From: Glycomyces niveus | Lineage (GTDB): Bacteria; Actinomycetota; Actinomycetes; Mycobacteriales; Micromonosporaceae | Assembly (NCBI RefSeq): GCF_017592475.1 | Contig: NZ_JAGFNP010000004.1 | Span: 372,001-436,000 of the forward strand | Reading direction: 5' to 3' | Length of the DNA stretch: 64,000 nt | Part shown: positions 38,220 to 51,042 of the stretch, one piece after another | Numbering within the stretch: the first letter of the stretch is position 1 | How the letters are laid out: each line of letters opens with the position of its first letter | Translations under genes and position numbers: made by a program | The notes under the pieces: model-generated | Databases searched by the model: none | What the model was told of the DNA's origin: nothing | The model's input: the letters and a program-made list of their open reading frames with translations, nothing else

Positions 38220-38840
38220 TCACGAAACCGGGTACAGGACGACCCACGGCTCCGCGGCGATGCCCGCCGCGGTCCCGGTGAGCATCGCCGGGCCGTACGG
38301 GAAGTCCCGGCGGCCCGTCACCACGACCGCCGCCGCCTGCGCGCCGCCGATCACGATCGTGGCCGCGAGCGCCAGGGCCGCCGCCTCCCAAGAGGCCCAA
38401 CCGGAGACGAGTCCAAGCAGCCCGGCGAGCTTCACGTCGCCGAAGCCGATCTGGCCGAACGCGCAGCCGATCCCGTAGAGCGCCATACCGATCGCCGCGC
38501 AGGCGGCGGCCCGCAGGAGCGTTCCGGGTTCGCCGGTCGCGATGAGCAGCGCCGCGACCAGCGGGTAGGCGGGCAGAATGAGCGCGTCGGGCAGCCGCCG
38601 CTGATAGACGTCGATCCACCCCGCCGCCACCCCCGCGGCCGCGACCGTGCCGAGCGCGACCCCGTGCAGCAGTCCGTCGGCGCGCCAGGCGATCAGGAGG
38701 GCCGCGGCGAGGCAGACGGCCTTGATCAGGCGCGGGTCGGGATGGCGGTCGGTCGCCAAGGCGACGCAGCGGCCGAGGCCAGGACCCGCGAGGAGGGCGG
38801 CCGTGGCCGCGCCGATATAGAGAGCACCGGGGATGAGCAC
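38220..38840 (-). CDS. prepilin peptidase (A24 family), orphan
   Basis: A 206-residue integral membrane protease with about seven hydrophobic segments. The two catalytic Asp motifs are GWIDVYQRRLPD and GFGDVKLAGLLGL, the latter matching the GxGD signature. It cleaves prepilin leader peptides at the cytoplasmic face. No pilin, ATPase or Tad gene lies in the window, so its substrate is elsewhere in the genome. The N-terminal methylase domain of classical PilD is absent, as in TadV-type enzymes. The start is GTG. It is downstream of uvrA on the same strand with a strong terminator in between. Confidence 0.88.
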   Translation of the reverse strand: MLIPGALYIGAATAALLAGPGLGRCVALATDRHPDPRLIKAVCLAAALLIAWRADGLLHGVALGTVAAAGVAAGWIDVYQRRLPDALILPAYPLVAALLIATGEPGTLLRAAACAAIGMALYGIGCAFGQIGFGDVKLAGLLGLVSGWASWEAAALALAATIVIGGAQAAAVVVTGRRDFPYGPAMLTGTAAGIAAEPWVVLYPVS

Positions 38841-38878
38841 CGTGCGATGCTCGCATCGCGTTGCGGCCGAATACGGGA

Positions 38879-38906
38879 GCGACGCGGCCGAGTTCGGCCG
38901 CGTCGC
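38879..38906 (-). terminator. hairpin terminator downstream of uvrA
   Basis: GCGACGCGGCCGA and TCGGCCGCGTCGC form a perfect 13-bp stem with a 2-nt centre, 65 nt after the uvrA stop. Confidence 0.75.
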
Positions 38907-38970
38907 CCGTGATCTTCGTTTCCCTTGCGCGCCAGAGGACCGGCGGGATGAGCCGGCAACCGCCGCCGCG

Positions 38971-41931
<2,961 letters not shown>

Positions 41932-42070
41932 GGTGGGAATCTAACGTTCGGGTCCGACAGTTCTGGGAGGCCCGCTGTTCGAAGCGGGGCCGCCCTACGA
42001 GGCTACTCCCCCGCGTAGTGCCGTTTCACCCGCAGATGTGACCTTCAACTCACCCGTGCGGCAGGCGAAA

Positions 42071-42097
42071 GCGGGTCCGGTCGGCGACCGGACCCGC
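42071..42097 (-). terminator. hairpin terminator after the glucosaminidase gene
   Basis: GCGGGTCCGGTC and GACCGGACCCGC, perfect 12-bp stem with loop GGC, 28 nt after the stop codon. Confidence 0.8.
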
Positions 42098-42124
42098 CCC
42101 GCTGGCAGGAAGGAAGTCTGCGAT

Positions 42125-43255
42125 TCAGTCGAACCGGTACAGGTCGTAGTCGTCCATGATCCCGATGAGCTTGTCCGAGTACTCCGGGTCGGTCGCGTAG
42201 CCGGCCTTGTGGATCTCCTGGGCGAAGCGTTTCGCGTCGTCCGCGTGGTCCATGGCCGTGGCGTACCGCGACCAGTTCGACAGCAGGTCGCCGTGGTCGC
42301 GGTAGGAGTCGGCGACGTTCGCGTAGGCGCGGAACGTGGCGTCCATGTCGAAGCAGCCGCCGGTGGGGCTGCACTCGAAGGTGGCGTAGTCGCGGCAGCC
42401 GATGGCGTGGTCGCCGGGCGAGCCGAAGCACTTCATGCCGAACAGGTTGTGGTCCTCGCGGGCCAGGGCGCCCTTGCCCCAGCCGGTCTCGAGGATCGCC
42501 TGCGCGATCGTCACCGAGGCGGGCACGCCGGTGGCCCGGTCGCTGGCCTGCGCGGCGGGCGCGTGCGCGCTGATGAACCCGGCGGTGCCGCCGCGCGGCA
42601 CGGAGGGCGGGTCCTGGCCGCACCAGGGCAGCCACGGCTCGCCCGCGCTCCATTTGATGTAGGCGGCGGACACGAAGCGCTTGTCGCCGATGCGGTACCA
42701 GGCCCCGGTCTTGCGGGCGGTGCCGTCGACCTCCTGGCCCCACACCTGGCACTGAACGCTGATGCCGGTGCCGTTGGGGTAGGTGCCCTGCCTGCCGGCG
42801 GTGGAGTTCGCGGCGGCGCGGATGTTGAGCTCGCCGCCCCTGGTGCTGACGGCGGCGTTGGTCGGCGCCTTGCTGGCGGCGGAGCACCAGGGCACGGCCT
42901 GCGCGGGCGACCAGGTGACGTACGCGTCCGAGATCCAGCGGTCCTTGCCGATGCGCAGCCACGTCGCGGTGGTGCGGACGGTACCGCTGATCTCCTCGCC
43001 GCGGACCATGCAGAGCACCTCGGGGTTCGCGCCCTTGGCGAGGGTCCCGGCGGTCTTCTGGTCGGTGGCCGGGCCGGTGCGGACGTTGAGCGTGCCGCCG
43101 TCGGTGGTGACGATCGCACCGGTGATCTTGGCCTGTCCGGGCAGCGCGCCGGCGAGGATCGCCCCGGCGGCGAGCGCGAGAACCATAACGAATCGGATGG
43201 CTATATGGAATACGCCCATAGACGGCAGCTTAGGCAAGGAGGGATTTTCTGTCAT
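42125..43255 (-). CDS. secreted glucosaminidase with two SH3-like domains
   Basis: A 376-residue secreted cell-wall hydrolase. A hydrophobic signal segment (IAIRFVMVLALAAGAILAGA) ends near residue 42. Two bacterial SH3-like repeats follow, about 45-120 (GGTLNVRTGPATDQK) and 125-200 (GGELNIRAAANSTAG), each ending in a W-S-P/A turn and a Cys. The C-terminal GH73-type glucosaminidase domain (about 225-376) has the catalytic region QAILETGWGKGALAREDHNL and FGMKCFG. It should cut N-acetylglucosamine linkages in peptidoglycan. The ATG at 43255 gives a long n-region; the ATG at 43219 (MGVFHIAIRF) is a plausible alternative. Confidence 0.88.
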   Translation of the reverse strand: MTENPSLPKLPSMGVFHIAIRFVMVLALAAGAILAGALPGQAKITGAIVTTDGGTLNVRTGPATDQKTAGTLAKGANPEVLCMVRGEEISGTVRTTATWLRIGKDRWISDAYVTWSPAQAVPWCSAASKAPTNAAVSTRGGELNIRAAANSTAGRQGTYPNGTGISVQCQVWGQEVDGTARKTGAWYRIGDKRFVSAAYIKWSAGEPWLPWCGQDPPSVPRGGTAGFISAHAPAAQASDRATGVPASVTIAQAILETGWGKGALAREDHNLFGMKCFGSPGDHAIGCRDYATFECSPTGGCFDMDATFRAYANVADSYRDHGDLLSNWSRYATAMDHADDAKRFAQEIHKAGYATDPEYSDKLIGIMDDYDLYRFD

Positions 43256-43351
43256 AGGAAAGGCCTAATGTGAACAACCCTCGGCCCAGTGGCGGGATTT
43301 CTGGTGTCCGCGATCACCAGGGTTGACGCCAGGTCCGTCTCGTGCTTAAGC

Positions 43352-43357
43352 GACAAT
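43352..43357 (+). promoter_or_regulatory. -10 box of a leaderless promoter for typA
   Basis: GACAAT ends 7 nt before the GTG at 43365. The ATG at 43356 overlaps the box itself, which favours the GTG as the real start. Confidence 0.5.
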
Positions 43358-43364
43358 GGTCGTC

Positions 43365-45236
<1,872 letters not shown>

Positions 45237-45248
45237 GCCCTGAACGCG

Positions 45249-45282
45249 AGAGCGGGCCCGACCTTCCGGTCGGGCCCGCTCT
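45249..45282. terminator. bidirectional terminator between typA and the PAC2 gene
   Basis: Perfect 15-bp stem AGAGCGGGCCCGACC / GGTCGGGCCCGCTCT with loop TTCC and TTT after it on the plus strand. Confidence 0.9.
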
Positions 45283-45290
45283 TTCGCCCC

Positions 45291-46202
45291 CTAGTCGTCG
45301 TCGCGCTTGTTCCGCTCCGCCAGGAAGTGCTCGAAGGCCTCGCCGAGTTCATCGGCGGTCGGCATGCGGCCGTCCTGCAGCATCTCGTCGGCCTCGGCCG
45401 CCTCGGCGAACGAGTCGTACTGCTCCTCGAGGGTCTTCACCACGTCGGCGACCTCGTCGGACTCGGCGACCTGCTCGGCGATGTCCGAGTCCACTTGGGC
45501 GCGTTCGACTTCCAGGTCCTCGTCCGAGGGCAGGTCGAGGCCGGTGGCCTCGCGGATGCCCTCGAGGAGACGGATCGTGGCGGCCGGGTACGTCATCTGC
45601 ATGACGTAGTGCGGCACGTGGACCGAGAGCCCGATCGCGTCCCGGCCGGACTCCCCGAGGCGGTACTCCAGCAGCCCCGCGGCGTTGCCCGGGACCGTGA
45701 CCTCGTTGAACACCGGGCGGTTGTCGAAGACGAGCTCGGGCCGGGTGGCGTGCACGGTCATGCCGAGCGGCCGGGTGTGCGGCACTCCCATCGGGATGCC
45801 CTGGAAGCCCAGCGTGAGCGGCACGTGCCAATGCTCCACCAGGTCCTCCACCGAGTCCACGAAGCGTTCCCACGCGAAGTCGGGCTCAGGGCCCGTCATG
45901 AGCAGGAACGGCTTGTCCGAGGCGTCACGCATCAGGTACACGACCAGCTGCGGGGCCTCGAAGTCGGACCAGCGGTCGATCGAGAACGTGAGGTTGGGCC
46001 GCCGGGACCGGTAGTCGATGAGCTGGTCGACGTCGAACGACGCGACCGGGGTGTGCTCGCAGGTCTTGAACAGGTGGTCCACCACCCCGCGACCCGCTTG
46101 GCCTGCGTCCATGAACCCGTCGAGGAAGTGCAGCAGCACCGCTCCCCGCGCGTCGGCCGGCTCCGCCAGGACCTCGCACAGTGCCCAAGGGTCAACGTTC
46201 AA
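45291..46202 (-). CDS. PAC2 family protein
   Basis: A 303-residue protein of the PAC2 (proteasome assembly chaperone 2-like) family common in actinobacteria. Typical features are the N-terminal GAVLLHFLDGFMDAGQAGRG, the FDVDQLIDYRSRRP segment and the GIPMGVPHTRP turn. The C-terminal 60 residues are acidic and helical (DIAEQVAESDEVADVVKTLE). Function is not established; in actinobacteria a link to proteasome biology is only suggested. The start is probably the TTG at 46202, with GAAGGAG 9 nt upstream; a GTG 31 codons earlier would add an Arg/Lys-rich leader. It follows ftsI by 123 bp on the same strand. Confidence 0.88.
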   Translation of the reverse strand: MNVDPWALCEVLAEPADARGAVLLHFLDGFMDAGQAGRGVVDHLFKTCEHTPVASFDVDQLIDYRSRRPNLTFSIDRWSDFEAPQLVVYLMRDASDKPFLLMTGPEPDFAWERFVDSVEDLVEHWHVPLTLGFQGIPMGVPHTRPLGMTVHATRPELVFDNRPVFNEVTVPGNAAGLLEYRLGESGRDAIGLSVHVPHYVMQMTYPAATIRLLEGIREATGLDLPSDEDLEVERAQVDSDIAEQVAESDEVADVVKTLEEQYDSFAEAAEADEMLQDGRMPTADELGEAFEHFLAERNKRDDD

Positions 46203-46325
46203 AACAATCGGCTCCTTCTTCCTTGACGCCTTCGATGCTAACGCCCGGCGCCCGCCTCCGATTCCCCCTCGTGCAGAAGTTCGGAGCGGCGTCACCCCCG
46301 CGCCCGCCGCCCCGCACCGCCGCGC

Positions 46326-48518
46326 TCAGCCCCAGACGTCGAACGCCGGCGCGGGCTCGGTCGCGGGGCGAACCCCGAAGTAGCCCAAGGCGAACTCGTT
46401 GATCTCCTTGAACGCCTCACCGGTGGTCGTACCGCCGCCACCGCCCCCGGGGACGTAGACGCTCACGGCCACCACGTACTGCGGGTCCTCGGCGGGGGCG
46501 AATCCCACAAACGAGGTCACGTTGCCCGGCGCGTACTCGCCGTCGACCACGAGCCCGCCGGTGCCGGTCTTGCCCGCGAGGTGGTAGTTCTCCAGCTGCG
46601 CGCTCCGGCCGGTGCCGGTCTCGGCCGCGATCGGGGCCTGCAGCAGGTACTGCAGGCTCTCGGCGGTCTCCTGCGAGACCACGCGGTGCGTGGCCGGCTC
46701 GGGCTGCTCCACCACGGTGCCGTCGGCCTCGATCTTGTGGTCGATGAGGGTGGGCTGGACGTACACGCCGTCGTTGGCGATCGCGCCGTAGAGCGCGGCC
46801 ATCTGCATGATCGTCGCGGTGCCCTCGTGGCCGATCGGGACCGAACCGTACGAGGTCCCGGACCAGTTCTGCGGCTCCTGCAGGATGCCTCCCGCCTCGC
46901 CCTCGATGCCCACGCCCGTGGGCCTGCCGAGGCCGAAGGCCAGCTGGTACTCGTACAGCTTCTCCTTGCCGATGCAGTCGGCGAGCTGGATCGTGCCCAC
47001 GTTGGACGACTGCGCGATGATCCCGGCCAGGCTCAGCACGGCGTCGCCGTGCTCGTAGCCGTCCTTGTAGACGGTGTCGCCCTTGGTGATCGTCTGCTCG
47101 ACGGGCATGGTGCCGTCCGGCTTGATGCAGCCCTCTTCAAGGGCCGCGGCGAAGACGATCGCCTTGTGGATCGAACCGGGGTCCACAGTAGCCTGCGTGG
47201 CGTAGTCGCGGTACGCCTCCGGGTCGTCCACGTCGAACGGGTTGGCCGCGTCGTAGGTCGGGGTCGAGGCCATAGCCAGCATCTCGCCCGAGCCGACCTC
47301 CATCACCAGCGCGGAGCCGAACTCGGCGTCGTGCTCCTTCACCGTGTCCTGCAGGATGTTCTGCACCTGGAACTGGAGCTTGTCGTCGAGGGTGAGCTGG
47401 AGGTCGTTGCCCGGCACCGCCTCCTCCTCGCGGTAGAACGCGCCGGGGATGGGCTGGCCGGACTGGCTGCGCTCGTAGGAGACCTCGCCGTCCTCGCCGG
47501 AGAGCCAGTCGTCGTAGGTGGCCTCGAGGCCGCCGAGGCCGTTGCCCTCGCCGCCGGTGAAGCCGATGACGTTGGCGGCCAGGTCGTGTCCGGGCACGAC
47601 GCGGCGCTCGTCCTCGCCGATGATGAGGCCGGGGTTCTCGAACTCGCGGATCTCGTCGCCGATGGCGAGGTCGACGCCGCGCTGGAGGTACGCGAAGCGG
47701 ATCGGGTCGCCCTGGGCGGTCTCCTTGGTGGCGATGATCGGCTCGAGGTCGGAGGCGGGACGGCCCAGGAGCGAGGTGAGCCTCGCGGCGAGTTCCGCCG
47801 GGTCGCCCTTGACCATGCCGGGGTCGACGGCGATGTAGTTGGCCTCGATGGAGTAGGCGAGGCGGTTGCCGTTGCGGTCGAGGATCGCGCCGCGCTCGGC
47901 GGGGAGCGGCTCGGTGGTGAGGCGCTGGTTGAGCGCCTCGGCCGCGTAGGCGGCGGAGTCGGTGACCTGGAGCTGCACGAGCCGCGCGCCGGAGACGATG
48001 AGCAGGATCATGACGAAGGCAGCGGCCATCCGCAGGCGCCGCCGGGGGTTGCCGATGCGGGGGAGGCTCGCCTGCGGCCGGACCTCGATGGGGCCGGTGG
48101 CGCGGACGCGGGTGCCGCCGCGGCGCGGCGGGTTGATCGGGCCGGTGCGGCGGGTCGGGCCGGGGCGTACGGTGCCGGTGCGGCGCACCGGTTCCGAGCG
48201 GACCGTGCCGGTGCGCCGGGGTTCGGCCTCGGGCTTGCGGGGCTCGGTGACGGTGCCGGTCTCGCGCTGGCGGCGCTCGCGGGAGCGGGCCGCGGCCTCG
48301 CGGCGCCTGCGCGCCGCGAGGTCGTCGGTCTCGTGCTGCTGTGCGGTCCGGTTGCGCTCGCGGCGCGCGGCCTCGCGGTCGCGCGCCCCGTTCTCGCGGG
48401 CCCGGTTGTCCTCGGCCCCGTCGGCCGCCTCGCGGACGGTGCGCCCGCGAGGCGTGTAGCGGCGGGCTCGACTGATCGAGGAGGGGTCGCGCCGCCGCCG
48501 GGGGTCGGATTCGGTCAT
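46326..48518 (-). CDS. ftsI: septal peptidoglycan transpeptidase FtsI (PBP3) with long basic N-terminal tail
   Basis: A 730-residue division transpeptidase that cross-links septal peptidoglycan. The cytoplasmic N-terminus is about 160 residues and very Arg-rich, and includes three tandem 11-residue units (101-133: RRTGTVRSEPV, RRTGTVRPGPT, RRTGPINPPRR). A single membrane helix follows (164-183). The PBP dimerisation domain begins PAERGAILDRNGNRLAYSIE, and the transpeptidase motifs are SIHK (449-452), SSN (504-506) and KTG (650-652). It lies 9 nt after ftsL. In most actinobacteria murE follows; here a PAC2 gene does. The C-terminus lacks PASTA domains. Confidence 0.95.
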   Translation of the reverse strand: MTESDPRRRRDPSSISRARRYTPRGRTVREAADGAEDNRARENGARDREAARRERNRTAQQHETDDLAARRRREAAARSRERRQRETGTVTEPRKPEAEPRRTGTVRSEPVRRTGTVRPGPTRRTGPINPPRRGGTRVRATGPIEVRPQASLPRIGNPRRRLRMAAAFVMILLIVSGARLVQLQVTDSAAYAAEALNQRLTTEPLPAERGAILDRNGNRLAYSIEANYIAVDPGMVKGDPAELAARLTSLLGRPASDLEPIIATKETAQGDPIRFAYLQRGVDLAIGDEIREFENPGLIIGEDERRVVPGHDLAANVIGFTGGEGNGLGGLEATYDDWLSGEDGEVSYERSQSGQPIPGAFYREEEAVPGNDLQLTLDDKLQFQVQNILQDTVKEHDAEFGSALVMEVGSGEMLAMASTPTYDAANPFDVDDPEAYRDYATQATVDPGSIHKAIVFAAALEEGCIKPDGTMPVEQTITKGDTVYKDGYEHGDAVLSLAGIIAQSSNVGTIQLADCIGKEKLYEYQLAFGLGRPTGVGIEGEAGGILQEPQNWSGTSYGSVPIGHEGTATIMQMAALYGAIANDGVYVQPTLIDHKIEADGTVVEQPEPATHRVVSQETAESLQYLLQAPIAAETGTGRSAQLENYHLAGKTGTGGLVVDGEYAPGNVTSFVGFAPAEDPQYVVAVSVYVPGGGGGGTTTGEAFKEINEFALGYFGVRPATEPAPAFDVWG

Positions 48519-48526
48519 CGAGGTCC

Positions 48527-49102
48527 TTACTCCTTGTTCCAGGGCACCTCGACGGTCTCGCCGCCGGGCAGGTACAGGAAGGTCACCTTGTCCGGGTGGA
48601 CCATGCCGTAGAGGTCGGCCTGGGCCTGGAGGTTGACCGGCGTGTCCAGGTTCGCGAGCTCGTCCTCGAGGGCCTGCTCGGTCTGGTCGAGCTCGCCCGC
48701 CTGGGTGCGCAGCTCCTGCAGCCGGTAGGCGTCCTCGTTGATGACCGTGTTGAGCACGAGCAGGCCGAAGATGCCGGCGACGACCAGCGCGAGGATGCCG
48801 CCGACGAACGCCGGGCGCGGCACCTCGACCGGCTCGGGCGCGGGCGCGGGCCTGGTCTCCGTGCGGGTGCGCGGGATGACGACGGTCTCGCGCTGCGGCG
48901 CGGCCGGGGTCTCGACGGGCGGCGCCTCGACCGGCGCGGTCGCGGGCTGGACGGCGAGGTTCCCCTCGAACACAGGCGCGGCGGATTCATCGGCGTCGCC
49001 GACGAGGCCCCGGCGCCGCGAGGACGCGGCGCGGGCCCGGCGGCGGGCGGCCTTGATGATCTCGTCGGGGTCGGCTTGCGCGCGACGGTACTGGTCGCTC
49101 AT
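48527..49102 (-). CDS. ftsL: cell division protein FtsL-like
   Basis: A 191-residue bitopic membrane protein in the ftsL position of the division cluster. The cytoplasmic part (1-110) is Arg/Ala-rich then Pro-rich (APVEAPPVETPAAPQRE). One membrane helix (FVGGILALVVAGIFGLLVLN, about 112-131) is followed by a short periplasmic coiled coil (LQELRTQAGELDQTEQALED) and the VHPDKVTFLYLPGGETVEVP end. It should bridge FtsQ/FtsB and FtsI at the septum. The start overlaps the rsmH stop by 4 bp (ATGA). Sequence conservation of FtsL is low, so the call rests on context and topology. Confidence 0.88.
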   Translation of the reverse strand: MSDQYRRAQADPDEIIKAARRRARAASSRRRGLVGDADESAAPVFEGNLAVQPATAPVEAPPVETPAAPQRETVVIPRTRTETRPAPAPEPVEVPRPAFVGGILALVVAGIFGLLVLNTVINEDAYRLQELRTQAGELDQTEQALEDELANLDTPVNLQAQADLYGMVHPDKVTFLYLPGGETVEVPWNKE

Positions 49103-50067
49103 GGTGCGCCTCCTGCTCCTGTGGACGGTGCGATGCGTTCCGCGGCGCGGAGCCGGGCGGGCGCCGCGCGCGGATTGCGGTCGAGTTCGGTCTGTGTCGG
49201 TTGCTGGGCCTTCTTCGTAAGGAGTCGAAAGGTGGGTTCGGTTCCGGGGAGGTCGACGGGCAGGCCCGCCGGGCTGGTGGAGGTGGCCCGCTTCGCGAGC
49301 TCCTGCTTGGTGATGCGGTCTTCGAGCGAGTGGTAGGAGAGGACGACGACGCGGCCGCCGGGGGCCATCACGTCGAGCGCGGCGGGCAGCGCGCGCTCCC
49401 AGGTGTCGAGCTCGCCGTTGACCTCGATCCGCAGGGCCTGGAAGGTGCGCTTGGCGGGGTTGCCGCCGGTGCGCTTGCCCGCCTGGGGGATCGCGTCCTT
49501 GACGAGCTCGGCGAGTTCGCTGCTGGAAGTGATGCGGGCCTTCTCACGGGCCTTGACGATCGCGGAGACGACGCGGGTGGCGAACTTCTCCTCGCCGTAC
49601 TCGCGGAGGATGCGCACGAGCTCCCCGGGCTGGTACGTGTTCACGACGATCTCGGCGGTGAGCTCGTCGTCGGGGTTCATGCGCATGTCGAGCGGCGCGT
49701 CCTGGCTGTACGCGAAGCCGCGCTCGCGCTGGTCGAGCTGCATCGAGGAGACGCCGAGGTCGAACAGGACGGCGTCGAGCCTGTCGAAGCCGTTGTCCTC
49801 CAGGACCTCCGGGATCGCGTCGTAGACGGCGCGGGCCGGGATGAAGCGGTCGCCGAAACCGGCGAGGCGCTTGGAGGCGAGTTCGAGGGCGTTGGGGTCG
49901 CGGTCGACGCCGATGACCGTGAGGCCGGGGTGGGCGGTCAGCATGGCCTCGCTGTGGCCCCCGGCTCCGAGGGTCGCGTCGACGTACACCGCGCCGGGGC
50001 GCGAGGCGGCGGGCGCCAGGTACTCGAGCACTTCGTCGAGCATGACGGGGATGTGCGGCGCGTTCAT
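49099..50067 (-). CDS. rsmH: 16S rRNA (cytosine-N4) methyltransferase RsmH
   Basis: A 322-residue SAM-dependent methyltransferase that modifies C1402 of 16S rRNA. The SAM motif is VYVDATLGAGGHSEAML, and further family motifs are LFDLGVSSMQLDQRERGFAY and NPAKRTFQALRIEVNGELD (with SYHSLEDR near the end). The ATG at 50067 has AAGGAGGTG 7 nt upstream; the longer open frame upstream overlaps mraZ in another phase and is not coding. It follows mraZ by 17 nt, the universal start of the division cluster. Confidence 0.97.
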   Translation of the reverse strand: MNAPHIPVMLDEVLEYLAPAASRPGAVYVDATLGAGGHSEAMLTAHPGLTVIGVDRDPNALELASKRLAGFGDRFIPARAVYDAIPEVLEDNGFDRLDAVLFDLGVSSMQLDQRERGFAYSQDAPLDMRMNPDDELTAEIVVNTYQPGELVRILREYGEEKFATRVVSAIVKAREKARITSSSELAELVKDAIPQAGKRTGGNPAKRTFQALRIEVNGELDTWERALPAALDVMAPGGRVVVLSYHSLEDRITKQELAKRATSTSPAGLPVDLPGTEPTFRLLTKKAQQPTQTELDRNPRAAPARLRAAERIAPSTGAGGAP

Positions 50068-50084
50068 TCCGCTCACCTCCTTCT

Positions 50085-50516
50085 CTACAGTCCTTCGGGC
50101 AGGTCGCCCTCTTCGATGTCGGCGAAGGCCTCTTCGGAGGCCTCCAGGTACTCGTCCCAGGTGGGGGTGTTCCATATCTCGACGCGGTTGGACGCGCCGA
50201 TGACGGTGAGTTCGCGGTCGAGGCCGGCGTACTCGCGCAGCCGCGGCGGGATGGTGACGCGGCCCTGCTTGTCGGGGACCTCGTCGTGGGCGGAGGCGAA
50301 GAAGACGCGGCTGTAGGCGCGGGCGGTCTTGCTCGACATGGGCGCCTGCTGGAGCGATTCGGCGATGCGCGTGAACTCCGCTTCGGGGAACACGTAGAGG
50401 CAGCGCTCCTGTCCCTTGGTGATCACGATGCCTTCCGCCAGTCCTTCCCTGAATTTCGCGGGGAGGATGACGCGGCCCTTGTCGTCCAGGCGCGGGTTGT
50501 GGGTGCCGAGGAACAT
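50085..50516 (-). CDS. mraZ: transcriptional regulator MraZ
   Basis: A 143-residue AbrB-like regulator at the head of the division/cell-wall cluster; the length is typical. Two DxxxR repeats are visible, [14 protein letters not shown] and [14 protein letters not shown]. MraZ forms a ring and binds direct repeats upstream of its own gene to repress the cluster. The ATG ([12 protein letters not shown]) is chosen over a GTG three codons upstream by family convention. Three TGGGG-type boxes at 10-bp intervals lie 77-101 bp upstream, consistent with autoregulation. Confidence 0.97.
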   Translation of the reverse strand: MFLGTHNPRLDDKGRVILPAKFREGLAEGIVITKGQERCLYVFPEAEFTRIAESLQQAPMSSKTARAYSRVFFASAHDEVPDKQGRVTIPPRLREYAGLDRELTVIGASNRVEIWNTPTWDEYLEASEEAFADIEEGDLPEGL

Positions 50517-51042
50517 CGGCGCCACCCCCCGTGACTCTCAGGCTGCGCGGCCGCTCCGACCGCGTCGATGGGGTGATGGCCCCACCATTGCGCCCCACCT
50601 TACTCCACTCTCCCCCACCATTGGGGGTTGTTTCCGCGTGGCATTCGTGGTGGACGTGGCGTATGGGCTGGTCAGGATTGGTGGAGGGGGGTGGAGTGAC
50701 GAGTGCGCAACACGTGACCTGGAATATGAATTTCGTTCACGGTTCACTCGCGCGGGTGGGTTGGGGCCCTTGGGATCCGCATCCGCGCGACGGGACGGAC
50801 ACGGAGAGCCAGGGACGCGGGCACGGTGCGCGGCGGCGCGGTCACTGTGGAGTGACCGGTGGCGGGGAGTGGAGGGCGGCGCCGCTGCCAGGTGCGCCGG
50901 GGGCATCGGCGTTCGTCGCTGCCTCGCGTTGCCCCGTCCGCTCCACCTCACGCTCGGCCGCCACTCATCACGCGTTCCGGTGCGCATGTGACAAACTCTT
51001 CTGCATAGTCACCGGTTCCGATCAAGCCGAAAGCGAGCCTGC
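50517..51042. other. intergenic region between mraZ and murT (526 bp)
   Basis: The longest non-coding stretch here. The mraZ-proximal part holds the MraZ boxes (50580-50617). The middle (about 50640-50830) is G-rich on the plus strand with repeated GGTGGAG-type words but no gene pattern. GGTCACTGTGGAGTGACC (50839-50856) is a hairpin with 7-bp arms. The murT side shows a CATAGT box (51004-51009) as a possible -10. Long open frames here have no ribosome binding site and low-complexity products; no rnpB or tRNA was recognised. Confidence 0.6.
50580..50617 (-). promoter_or_regulatory. MraZ-binding direct repeats
   Basis: On the minus strand TGGGG (50617-50613), TGGAG (50607-50603) and TGGGG (50597-50593) repeat at exactly 10 bp, the known MraZ box pattern (TGGGN with 5-nt spacers). 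A fourth TGGGG lies at 50584-50580, 13 bp further. Confidence 0.8.

Noticed and set aside
50640..50990. Small genes in the mraZ-murT gap
   Set aside because: Open frames exist on both strands but have no ribosome binding site and low-complexity products.
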